Notes: generated by a model not told the origin, from the sequence alone. A DNA stretch of 5,915 nucleotides from an uncultured Lacticaseibacillus sp. (GCA_934339215.1 CAKRHU010000110.1:1-5915); one strand, 5' to 3'. Shown: positions 1 through 5,739, numbered from the stretch's first letter. Numbers and translations are program-made.

Positions 1-1094
1 CGCAACCGTCAGCAGCTGATGCCAACGGTAATAAGACCAATATTCCCAATGCCAGTTTCATTCTGACGTATAAAACCGATGCAGGCGCAGTGTTAGGTTC
101 GCAAACCGTCACGACTAACGACAAAGGCGTTGGTGTGATCCAAGAACCGAGTGCCTTTATCTCAGGTGATGTGCCGTTGGCCACACCAATGGTCGTCACG
201 GTGACGCAAGAAACTGCGGCTCAAGGATATGAAAAGTTTGCTACCAAAATGGGAACGATGAAGTATAATAGTGAAACTGGTTTCATGATTAGCGGCGGTA
301 CTTTAGATCTGCCTTTTACTGCTCAATATGACCCAACCACTGGGCAAATAGATAGTCAATTGGATTCCGGGTTCAGCTTACGTGATTCAGACAGTGGCAT
401 CTCGACGCAGCAGTATTTCTTCGGCGGTTCGCAAATGATCATTCCGCTGACGCCGATCATCAGCAGCTTGACTTTGGATTCTGCACCACAAGTCATGAAC
501 TTCGGACATGCACAAGTGCTGTCTGGGGCGCAACAGCTTGACTTATTACCAAAGTCCACGGCTGATGATGAGGATAGCAAGCAAAAGTTGGCGGATTTTG
601 ACCTGAGTAAATTAGATGATCCTGACGCCACTTCGACGCTCACTGATGATACGGTCAATGCTTATGGGGATTTCTTGAATGCACAAGTTACTCAAGTTGG
701 TCCGTATACGAGCGGTTGGCAATTGAAAGTGGCGATGTCGACGTTGACCAGTGAAGATGGCAGCGACGCGATTGGCGACAGTTCTGTGACAATGGGCACG
801 CCTCAAGTCACCCGGACTGGTGATAGCAATGCCCAAGATGATCAATCAGATCTGAACATGGGTCTGGATCAAAACGTTGCAATGGATGGGGCCACTCCGG
901 TTAAAGGGAGTACCCAAATCACCGACTACACTGATCCTAAGTCAGTCGTCAACACCGGCACTAACAGTGAAGCTGGGGTTTATCATATTGCTTGGGATGT
1001 CAAAGGGGTGAAGATGAACTTGCCAGCAATGGTCGGCAAGATGAACACCAACTATCAATCCAGCATGGCTTGGGCCCTCACTTGGGCGCCATAG
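1..1094 (+). CDS. WxL-domain cell-surface protein, 5' partial
   Basis: The reading frame (codons from base 3) is open to the left edge, so the GTG at 90 is internal and the true start and signal peptide lie outside the window. About 363 residues are visible. The first ~40 (IPNASFILTY, then TTNDKG) resemble a SpaA/Cna_B-like Ig-type module; this is a weak resemblance. The C-terminal half is a WxL domain: it opens near SLTLDSAPQVMNFG (visible residues ~156-168), has a first W-x-L motif GWQLKVAM (Trp at 717-719) and ends with AWALTWAP (Trp at 1071-1073), the usual closing motif just before the stop. WxL domains attach secreted proteins non-covalently to the cell wall of low-GC Gram-positives and partner with DUF916 proteins, one of which is the next gene. 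The DTRG-like stretch usual before the first WxL motif is not evident, and an acidic, low-complexity segment (~visible residues 182-218) interrupts the domain. The ligand is unknown. Family assignment is good; the role is inferred. Confidence 0.86.
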   Translation, partial: QPSAADANGNKTNIPNASFILTYKTDAGAVLGSQTVTTNDKGVGVIQEPSAFISGDVPLATPMVVTVTQETAAQGYEKFATKMGTMKYNSETGFMISGGTLDLPFTAQYDPTTGQIDSQLDSGFSLRDSDSGISTQQYFFGGSQMIIPLTPIISSLTLDSAPQVMNFGHAQVLSGAQQLDLLPKSTADDEDSKQKLADFDLSKLDDPDATSTLTDDTVNAYGDFLNAQVTQVGPYTSGWQLKVAMSTLTSEDGSDAIGDSSVTMGTPQVTRTGDSNAQDDQSDLNMGLDQNVAMDGATPVKGSTQITDYTDPKSVVNTGTNSEAGVYHIAWDVKGVKMNLPAMVGKMNTNYQSSMAWALTWAP

Positions 1095-1170
1095 TCACCA
1101 TGGCAAAAGACTTTTGCTTAACCGTTATTTGGCGGTTGGGCGAAAGCCTTTTTGCTTGGAATGCATTGAA

Positions 1171-1200
1171 AAACGCCTGCTCGATCAGGAGCAGGCGTTT
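1171..1200. terminator. Hairpin terminator between convergent WxL and DUF916 genes
   Basis: There is a perfect 12-bp inverted repeat, AAACGCCTGCTC at 1171-1182 and its complement at 1189-1200, with a 6-nt loop. Read on the minus strand the stem runs into five T residues, so it should terminate the DUF916 gene, whose stop lies 4 nt before the stem. On the plus strand only three T residues follow, so it is probably weaker for the WxL gene. Smaller stems between 1104 and 1156 (for example AACCG/CGGTT, and GGC-GAAA-GCC followed by five T) may help termination of the WxL transcript. Confidence 0.85.
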
Positions 1201-1203
1201 GAA

Positions 1204-2202
1204 TCAGTTATGCCGATGACTGCGCAGATACCAGACATACCAGCCAAGTGCTGAGGCGATGGCGATCAATAACGCTACCAGCCAGGCAGGAAAGGGATTA
1301 GCTTTAGCGGCTTGCACCGCTTTGGTTGTTTTTGTTTTCATCACGGGATTGACAATGGTAAAAGTATCTTCAAAGTGCCATTGCTGCTTGCCGTTTTTTG
1401 CATTGACCACCAAATGATACGTTCCAGATTTTAACGCGGTGTCTACTTTGGTCAAGGGGAAAGCCATTTGTGCGTTAGGGGCTAATTTGATCCCGGCGAT
1501 TTCGTTTGTGAGGACTTTTTTGTCTTTGTGGAAAACTTGGGCAGAAACATGTAAACCAGTTTGCAAAATCGGTGCGGGATTTTCAAGTAAGGCGGTGATC
1601 TGACTGCCTGAAGCATTGGTTTTGACATTGGCACCATTGAACTGTAACTGCGGCGTATAGGTCGCTAAGGTCTTGGTGGCTTGCAACTGGATTCCGATAG
1701 CGTAGCCTGGAATTGAGGTGGTGCCGACTTTGCCGTTAGCGCCAGCCTCTTGATCGACTTTTTGAATATTGATCGCCCCCAGTAAGATACCCGACCACGC
1801 GGTGTGCGGTGCTTTGAGTTTCAAATTGATGCGGCGCGTGCTGTGAGGGGCGACCGTATAGGTGTGGGGCTTGGGGAAAAGAGACTCGATGTTGACCTTC
1901 AGTGATTTGGTGGGCTTGACGCCGTGTTGAGAATAACTGGTGTTACCATCAGCGCTCGTGCCGGCGCGATTGACGGAAACGGCAAATTTGTGTGATCCTG
2001 CGTCCGTATTTTGAATCAGGAAGCTGATGTTTTGCATTGAACCAGGGGTGACCAGCAAGTCATAATATTCGAGTTGTCGATTGATTTGATTTTTCGGAAT
2101 CTCTGGCGCAACTTGAAAGTTCACGCCGGCTGCATGCACTGATTGGCCACTGCCTGCGACCCCAGCAATTACCGTAGCCAACAGTAAAAGTCGTTTAAAC
2201 AT
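1204..2202 (-). CDS. DUF916/DUF3324 WxL-interacting protein, membrane-anchored
   Basis: The start is the ATG at 2202: GGAGG at 2214-2210 lies 7 nt upstream, whereas the in-frame GTG at 2208 almost touches it. The product is 332 aa. It has a signal peptide (MFKR, then LLLLATVIAGVAG, likely cleaved after SVHA at residue 24). The DUF916 domain follows (~residues 28-150), with FQVAPEIPKNQ, YYDLLVTPG and the N-T-D loop typical of the family. A DUF3324-like second Ig-type domain covers ~160-295. A C-terminal membrane helix (~304-326, PAWLVALLIAIASALGW) is followed by a short basic tail, RSHRHN. Such proteins (WxLIPs) sit on the outer membrane face and are known to bind WxL proteins and, in some cases, host matrix proteins. 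The gene usually sits in one operon with WxL genes; here it is convergent to one. I see no convincing promoter in 2209-2312, though TATTAGAA occurs twice there. Confidence 0.9.
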   Translation of the reverse strand: MFKRLLLLATVIAGVAGSGQSVHAAGVNFQVAPEIPKNQINRQLEYYDLLVTPGSMQNISFLIQNTDAGSHKFAVSVNRAGTSADGNTSYSQHGVKPTKSLKVNIESLFPKPHTYTVAPHSTRRINLKLKAPHTAWSGILLGAINIQKVDQEAGANGKVGTTSIPGYAIGIQLQATKTLATYTPQLQFNGANVKTNASGSQITALLENPAPILQTGLHVSAQVFHKDKKVLTNEIAGIKLAPNAQMAFPLTKVDTALKSGTYHLVVNAKNGKQQWHFEDTFTIVNPVMKTKTTKAVQAAKANPFPAWLVALLIAIASALGWYVWYLRSHRHN

Positions 2203-2312
2203 GGCCACACCTCCATTCTACAGGTAGTGTATCAGTTTTTAGTCGGTGAACACGACCAATTCTAATAAAATTCTGTTCTAATATTTGGTTTAGCGGTTAG
2301 CGGCCAAATTAA

Positions 2313-2349
2313 AACACCGCGCCTTCATCAACATTGAAGACGCGGTGTT
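2313..2349 (-). terminator. Rho-independent terminator of the aquaglyceroporin gene
   Basis: A 9-bp stem, AACACCGCG (2313-2321) with CGCGGTGTT (2341-2349), continues after one mismatch into a 5-bp inner stem (2323-2327/2335-2339) with a 7-nt loop. On the minus strand it runs into TTTTAATTT. It starts 7 nt after the stop codon of the minus-strand channel gene and therefore separates that gene from the DUF916 gene downstream. Confidence 0.88.
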
Positions 2350-2356
2350 GTTTGAC

Positions 2357-3088
2357 TTACATAAACACGTTTTTGTATAACGCAATGGCTAAGATCCCAG
2401 CTAAAATCGGCGCCAGTACGGGCACCCAAGCATAGCCCCAATCGCTTGACCCTTTGTGCTTTAATGGCAGCAATTGGTGTAATAAGCGCGGCCCTAAGTC
2501 ACGCGCGGGGTTTAACGCTGGCCCACTTGGCCCCCCAAAGCTTGCGACCAGTGTTCCGACCAAGAACCCTAAGGCCATGTGTGCAGTTCCTAAATTGTTT
2601 TGGAAAAATGGCGCCTTGGTGATTCCCAGTGCCGCAAAGAATAAAATAAATGAGCCGATAAATTCGTTGATGAAGCCGTTGGTCTTACTTTTGGTGGCGC
2701 TGATGGTGCTGAAAGTCCCTAAGATGTGTTGTGGTTCAGTGGTGAGATCATAATGCGGCTTGTAGGCGGCCACCACCATTGCCTGCCCAAAAATCGCGCC
2801 GGCAAATTGCGCCAGCAAGTAAGGCAAGACTTCTGCCCATGGAAACATCCCAGACATTGCTAATCCAATGGTGAAAGCCGGGTTGATGTGATTGCCTGAG
2901 ATTCCGCCGATGATCATGGCCGGGACCATGACGCCAGCGCCATACCCGACGGCGATCAACATCCAATCAGAACCGTTGCCTTTGGTCCCTTTTAAATCCA
3001 CGTTTGCTACTGACCCGTTACCCAGTGCCACCATGATGGCGGTGCCGATGAACTCTGCGGCCAGGCGAACAGTCAAGTCGTAAGTCAT
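2357..3088 (-). CDS. glpF: MIP-family aquaglyceroporin (GlpF-like glycerol/small-solute channel)
   Basis: This is a 243-aa membrane channel that lets small uncharged solutes, typically glycerol and water, cross the cytoplasmic membrane by diffusion. The MIP fold is plain: six hydrophobic helices (roughly 8-28, 43-62, 86-108, 138-158, 167-185, 220-238) and two half-helices carrying NPA boxes, GNHINPAFTIG (NPA at 69-71) and ALNPARDLGPR (NPA at 193-195). Asp197 after the second box is the mark of glycerol facilitators rather than water-only aquaporins; Arg196 is the conserved filter arginine. Aligned by eye with E. coli GlpF, the filter Trp is Tyr49 and the filter Phe is Pro190, so the pore lining differs from classic GlpF. 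Related lactobacillar channels have been linked to lactic acid as well as glycerol. GGAGG at 3099-3095 lies 6 nt before the ATG. No glycerol kinase or dehydrogenase gene adjoins, so glycerol catabolism is not supported by context. The gene is monocistronic and divergent from cbpB. The family is certain, the substrate is not. Confidence 0.93.
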   Translation of the reverse strand: MTYDLTVRLAAEFIGTAIMVALGNGSVANVDLKGTKGNGSDWMLIAVGYGAGVMVPAMIIGGISGNHINPAFTIGLAMSGMFPWAEVLPYLLAQFAGAIFGQAMVVAAYKPHYDLTTEPQHILGTFSTISATKSKTNGFINEFIGSFILFFAALGITKAPFFQNNLGTAHMALGFLVGTLVASFGGPSGPALNPARDLGPRLLHQLLPLKHKGSSDWGYAWVPVLAPILAGILAIALYKNVFM

Positions 3089-3114
3089 TTTGTGCCTCCA
3101 AGAAATTGTGATAG

Positions 3115-3127
3115 TAAGATAATCTTA
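3115..3127. promoter_or_regulatory. 13-bp palindrome at the predicted aquaglyceroporin transcription start
   Basis: TAAGAT-A-ATCTTA is a perfect inverted repeat around one central base. It covers the predicted +1 of the minus-strand channel gene and part of its leader, where a bound repressor would block transcription. No matching regulator gene lies in the window. The operator role is an inference from position and symmetry only. Confidence 0.35.
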
Positions 3128-3132
3128 ACATC

Positions 3133-3160
3133 ATCATAGCATGAATTAAGCTGGCGTAAA
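3133..3160 (-). promoter_or_regulatory. Promoter of the aquaglyceroporin gene
   Basis: On the minus strand, a -35-like TTTACG (3160-3155) is separated by 16 nt from a -10 TATGAT (3138-3133), which is preceded by TGC, giving an extended -10. Transcription would start near 3126, about 38 nt before the ATG. This is a visual match to the housekeeping consensus (-35 4/6, -10 5/6 plus the TG extension). Confidence 0.6.
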
Positions 3161-3178
3161 GTTTTAAGCATAATGGAT

Positions 3179-3198
3179 GCGTTCCCATATGAGAATGC
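3179..3198. promoter_or_regulatory. 20-bp imperfect palindrome upstream of cbpB
   Basis: GCGTTCCCATATGAGAATGC pairs at 8 of 10 positions about a central CATATG. It ends 2 nt before a -10-like TAAAAT (3201-3206), so it occupies the -35/spacer zone of the presumed cbpB promoter. It lies between the two divergent genes, behind the aquaglyceroporin promoter. Its size and position fit a dimeric regulator site; the regulator is unknown. Confidence 0.4.
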
Positions 3199-3200
3199 GG

Positions 3201-3206
3201 TAAAAT
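3201..3206 (+). promoter_or_regulatory. Probable -10 box of cbpB
   Basis: TAAAAT matches the -10 consensus at 5 of 6 positions and lies 29 nt before the cbpB start codon. No good -35 hexamer is found 16-18 nt upstream; the palindrome at 3179-3198 is there instead, which would fit a promoter needing an activator or one under repression. Confidence 0.4.
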
Positions 3207-3235
3207 AGGGGGTGGAATAAAAAAGGAGTGTCCAT

Positions 3236-3715
3236 ATGCTTAATCAAGCAATCGACCACATGATGATTGAAAATCGCGACCATTTCATGATCCCAGGGGA
3301 AATGGTGGCCAGCGTCAACTGCGATAATTCCTTGCGCCACGCCTTTTTGGTGTTGACCAAGGTCCGCTACGCCAAAGTCCCAGTCGTCGACAACGATGAC
3401 AAGTTCAAAGGCTTGTTGAGTTTGTCGATGATCACGGACAAAATGCTGGGCTTAGAGCACATTAATACGGAAGCGTTAGATGAATATTGTGTCGGCGATG
3501 TGATGGAAACTGGCATCACGACCATCGACAACCCCTATGATGTTGAAAACGTCTTGCACTTGCTGGTGGACAACGCCTTTTTGCCCGTGGTGCAAGATGA
3601 TGGCACCTTTACTGGCATTGTGACGCGGCGTGAAGTGATGAAAGGCATCAACTACATCGGCCACAACTTAGATCGTTATTACGATTTGAATCCTCGAGAA
3701 GAAGTCACGCGCTGA
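3236..3715 (+). CDS. cbpB: Cyclic-di-AMP-binding CBS-domain protein CbpB (DarB/YkuL-like)
   Basis: This 159-aa soluble protein consists almost only of two CBS domains (~residues 17-75 and 86-137). It aligns with B. subtilis DarB (YkuL), as I recall it, almost without gaps: FMIPGEMVASV near residue 17, NSLRHAFLVLTK (31-42), the PVVD turn (49-52), VGDVM (86-90) and GIVTRREVMK (127-136), where the TRR triplet is conserved at 130-132. DarB/CbpB proteins bind c-di-AMP between the CBS domains. When free of ligand, at low c-di-AMP, they activate the (p)ppGpp synthetase Rel, and DarB also activates pyruvate carboxylase, linking osmotic and potassium state to the stringent response. AAGGAG at 3223-3228 is 7 nt before the ATG. 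The last ~20 residues (HNLDRYYDLNPREEVTR) extend beyond the Bacillus protein. The gene is monocistronic, between a solute channel and a mechanosensitive channel. The assignment is strong; the partner in this organism is inferred. Confidence 0.92.
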   Translation: MLNQAIDHMMIENRDHFMIPGEMVASVNCDNSLRHAFLVLTKVRYAKVPVVDNDDKFKGLLSLSMITDKMLGLEHINTEALDEYCVGDVMETGITTIDNPYDVENVLHLLVDNAFLPVVQDDGTFTGIVTRREVMKGINYIGHNLDRYYDLNPREEVTR

Positions 3716-3754
3716 TAGCATGCGACATAATTCATAATGAAACCACCCAAAAAG

Positions 3755-3790
3755 GAAGCCCGAGAGAAATTTCTCTCGGGCTTCTTTTTT
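3755..3790. terminator. Strong bidirectional terminator between cbpB and the MscS-type channel
   Basis: A perfect inverted repeat with 15-nt arms (3755-3769 and 3770-3784; in practice a stem of about 13 bp with an AATT loop) is built on GAAGCCCGAGAG. It is followed by six T residues on the plus strand, and on the minus strand by CC and then five T residues. It lies 5 nt beyond the channel stop codon and 39 nt beyond the cbpB stop codon, and should serve both convergent genes. Confidence 0.95.
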
Positions 3791-3795
3791 CGGGG

Positions 3796-4671
3796 TTAAT
3801 TTCCAAGATTTAATTTCGGCGTCGGAATATCAATACCAGCTGCGGCGAGTGCTTTCAGATAAGCGGCTAAGAATTTGCGTTGCACCGGCAATTGCTCGCC
3901 GTTTGCCACATGCATCATCACTTGATAAACAAAGGTGCCGTCACCGGCCGCAGACATGCCGAGCAATTCTGGCCCATCGACGATCGCCGGTGTTTCTGGT
4001 TTTAACGTGGTGTTCACATTTTTCAATACAGAGCGGACCACTGACAAGTCCTCGTCAGGTGACATCGGTAAGCTGATCAAGACTTGCATTTCCGAACGAG
4101 ACATATTGGAGACGATGGTGATGTTGCGGTTGGGGATGAAGTTCATCGTCCCATCGGTAGATTTCACGATGGTGGTGCGCAAGCCAACAGAAGTGATGGT
4201 CCCGGTGATCGTGCCAAGTTTCACGGCGTCGCCCACATCAAATTGTCCTTCTAAGATAATGAAGATTCCAGTGACCACATCCGACACAAAGCCTTGGGCC
4301 CCTAAACCTAAGGCGATACCGACGACTCCAGCACCAGCAATCAACGTTCCCACTGGTACGCCTAACACAGATAACACCGCATAGAAGTAAAAGAAGATCA
4401 CAGTGTAAGAGTAAATGTTGCTCATCAATGTGCGCATGGTGTCGACACGCGTGCCAGCCAGTTGGGTGCGGGCTTTATAAGTGGTGAAGCCGCGGTGGAT
4501 CAAGCGTTTGCCGACCGAGCGAATGATCAAAAACAGGATCGTGAATAAAATCAGCTCACCGACAACCGTGACTAAGCGGTTGAACACGCCATCCCAGTCG
4601 ATATTGTTCAAATACCGCAGGAGAATATTGGTTTGTTGCTCAAGATTTTTAGCTTTGGCCAGAATTAACAT
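3796..4671 (-). CDS. Small-conductance mechanosensitive ion channel, MscS family
   Basis: This 291-aa inner-membrane channel opens under membrane tension and releases ions and small solutes during hypo-osmotic shock. After a short polar N-terminus come TM1 (~33-53), TM2 (~86-107) and the pore helix TM3 (~110-141), which shows the Gly/Ala packing pattern AGAGVVGIALGLGAQGFVSD. The MscS beta domain follows (~142-195; EGQFDVGDAVKLG, G-T-I-T-S-V-G-L-R-T-T, FIPNRNI, which corresponds to the usual hPN segment), then the alpha/beta vestibule domain ending in AGIDIPTPKLNL. Length and layout match the compact MscS/YkuT type with three membrane helices and no extra sensor domain. AAAGGA (4683-4678) lies 6 nt before the ATG. 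It has its own promoter, divergent from the DUF948 gene, and shares a terminator with cbpB. Release of compatible solutes is inferred from the family. Confidence 0.94.
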   Translation of the reverse strand: MLILAKAKNLEQQTNILLRYLNNIDWDGVFNRLVTVVGELILFTILFLIIRSVGKRLIHRGFTTYKARTQLAGTRVDTMRTLMSNIYSYTVIFFYFYAVLSVLGVPVGTLIAGAGVVGIALGLGAQGFVSDVVTGIFIILEGQFDVGDAVKLGTITGTITSVGLRTTIVKSTDGTMNFIPNRNITIVSNMSRSEMQVLISLPMSPDEDLSVVRSVLKNVNTTLKPETPAIVDGPELLGMSAAGDGTFVYQVMMHVANGEQLPVQRKFLAAYLKALAAAGIDIPTPKLNLGN

Positions 4672-4703
4672 GTTGGTCCTTTCTGAAAACAGATTCTGAG
4701 ACT

Positions 4704-4732
4704 ATAGTACCAAAATTCCACAATGATTTGAA
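4704..4732 (-). promoter_or_regulatory. Candidate promoter of the MscS-type channel
   Basis: On the minus strand, TTCAAA (4732-4727) and TACTAT (4709-4704) are separated by 17 nt. Each matches the consensus at 4 of 6 positions. The predicted start near 4697 leaves a leader of about 26 nt. The -35 box overlaps the -35 box of the divergent operon promoter. Confidence 0.4.
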
Positions 4733-4756
4733 CGGTCAAGCTAATGATGATATTCT
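4728..4756 (+). promoter_or_regulatory. Candidate promoter of the DUF948-YtxH operon
   Basis: TTGAAC (4728-4733) and TATTCT (4751-4756) have a 17-nt spacer, each with 4 of 6 consensus bases. Transcription would begin near 4763, giving a leader of about 47 nt that includes the AGAAGGAGGT ribosome binding site. An alternative -10 is TATAGT at 4703-4708, but it has no acceptable -35. Confidence 0.45.
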
Positions 4757-4809
4757 TATGGGAGAAGGTCGTGTATGCGGTTTAGAGGCGACTGAGAAGG
4801 AGGTTGTGT

Positions 4810-5235
4810 ATGACGTTAGGAGGAATTGCTGGCATTATCGCGGCAATCGCATTTTTGATCATTGCATTGGCAGTTTTGGTGATCGGCATCAAAATTGCTG
4901 GGGTGACCAAAGAGGTGCGCGGCACGGTGTCAGAAGTCAATACGACGCTGAACACGGTGAATGGTGAGCTTGGGGCGTTGACCCATGAAGTCGAAGCCTT
5001 GTTGACCAAGTCCAATACGTTGCTTGAAGATGTGAACGGCAAAGTGGCGGCTATCGATCCGGTATTTGATGCGATCGGCGAACTCGGCGAATCCGTGTCA
5101 GATCTCAACACCAGCACGCGCAACCTCGCGTCGAAAGTGACTGCCGGGGCTGCCAATGCAGGCAAAGTCACCGTGGCGGCCAAAGTTGGTCAAGCAGCAT
5201 TGAATTTATTGAAGAAACCAGATCGCGAAAAATAG
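4810..5235 (+). CDS. DUF948-domain membrane-anchored coiled-coil protein
   Basis: The start is the ATG at 4810: AGAAGGAGGT (4795-4804) leaves 6 nt between GGAGG and the ATG, while the in-frame TTG at 4804 lies inside this site. The product is 141 aa. One N-terminal membrane helix (~residues 5-29, rich in Ile, Ala, Leu and Val) is followed by a helical region with regularly spaced Val/Leu and polar residues (VRGTVSEVNTTLNTVNGEL and on, ~34-110) that looks like a coiled coil, and then a basic C-terminus. This is the DUF948 pattern, seen in small Firmicutes proteins often annotated as general stress proteins (YtxG-like); the molecular role is unknown. It is cotranscribed with the YtxH-like gene 15 nt downstream, the same pairing as ytxG-ytxH in Bacillus, which supports both calls. 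Topology is probably a short outside N-terminus with the coiled coil in the cytoplasm, which is uncertain. Confidence 0.88.
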   Translation: MTLGGIAGIIAAIAFLIIALAVLVIGIKIAGVTKEVRGTVSEVNTTLNTVNGELGALTHEVEALLTKSNTLLEDVNGKVAAIDPVFDAIGELGESVSDLNTSTRNLASKVTAGAANAGKVTVAAKVGQAALNLLKKPDREK

Positions 5236-5250
5236 GAGGCAATGGGCATT

Positions 5251-5727
5251 ATGGCGAAAAAATCACACTTTTTATTTGGGTTCATCTTAGGGGCGGCCAG
5301 CGCGTTGGCCACAACATATCTGTTGACGCCTCAAACTTCAGACGAATTAAAGCATAAGTTCAACCAGAAAAAAGACGACTTGGCTGATCGCGCAGCAGAT
5401 TATTATGATTATGCCAAAGACGCTACCGCTGACTGGCGTGAATCTGCGGCAGACTTGGTGGACAACATCAAAGCGCATGCGCAACATGACGACGCCGACT
5501 TGGCCAGCTATGATGAAAAAACGCAAGCGTTGAAAGATGAATTGACGGATGCACCTGAAGTCGCTGACTCTGATGAATTCGACGATATCGTCTTAGATGG
5601 CAAGTCGGCTTTTGCCCAAGCCAAAGACGCAGACGTTGAAACCCCAGCGGAACCTGATGCCCCAGCTGAAGCTCCAGAAACTGAAGCGGCACCTGCAGAA
5701 AATACGCCAGAAGATCCAGAAGCTTAA
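5251..5727 (+). CDS. YtxH-like small envelope protein with acidic Pro/Ala-rich tail
   Basis: This is a 158-aa protein. The N-terminus MAKKSHFLFGFILGAASALATTYLLTP is a Gly/Ala-rich membrane helix ending in a Thr-Pro turn, as in YtxH-domain proteins (usually LLAPxSG). A helical, charged segment follows (~31-75; KHKFNQKKDDLADRAADYYD), then a strongly acidic region whose last ~30 residues are mostly Pro, Ala and Glu. GGAGG at 5235-5239 overlaps the upstream stop codon. The ATG at 5242 is only 2 nt from it and the ATG at 5251 is 11 nt away; I prefer 5251 because the family commonly begins MAKK or similar close to the helix, but 5242 is possible. It forms an operon with the DUF948 gene and ends at the terminator at 5740-5773. 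Known YtxH proteins are stress-associated and of unknown biochemical function. The acidic tail is probably disordered. Confidence 0.85.
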   Translation: MAKKSHFLFGFILGAASALATTYLLTPQTSDELKHKFNQKKDDLADRAADYYDYAKDATADWRESAADLVDNIKAHAQHDDADLASYDEKTQALKDELTDAPEVADSDEFDDIVLDGKSAFAQAKDADVETPAEPDAPAEAPETEAAPAENTPEDPEA

Positions 5728-5739
5728 TTTTGTTCATGT

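Noticed and set aside
90..92. GTG at 90 as the start of the WxL gene
   Set aside because: The same frame is open through codons from base 3 to the left edge, with protein-like sequence and no ribosome binding site before 90; the gene is truncated by the window.
2206..2208. GTG at 2208 as the start of the DUF916 gene
   Set aside because: Only one base separates it from GGAGG; the ATG at 2202 has a 7-nt spacing and directly precedes a normal signal peptide.
3089..3235. Riboswitch in the leaders of the aquaglyceroporin gene or cbpB
   Set aside because: Both predicted leaders are under about 40 nt, too short for a known aptamer plus expression platform, and only short palindromes are present.
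3935..4384. Plus-strand open frame of 149 codons
   Set aside because: It is the antisense shadow of the MscS-type channel gene, which has clear family motifs, a ribosome binding site and a terminator.
4804..4806. TTG at 4804 as the start of the DUF948 gene
   Set aside because: Its first base lies within the AGAAGGAGGT ribosome binding site; the ATG at 4810 is correctly spaced.
4728..4967. Small plus-strand frame overlapping the DUF948 start
   Set aside because: It overlaps the candidate promoter and the DUF948 coding region in another frame and has no family resemblance or ribosome binding site.
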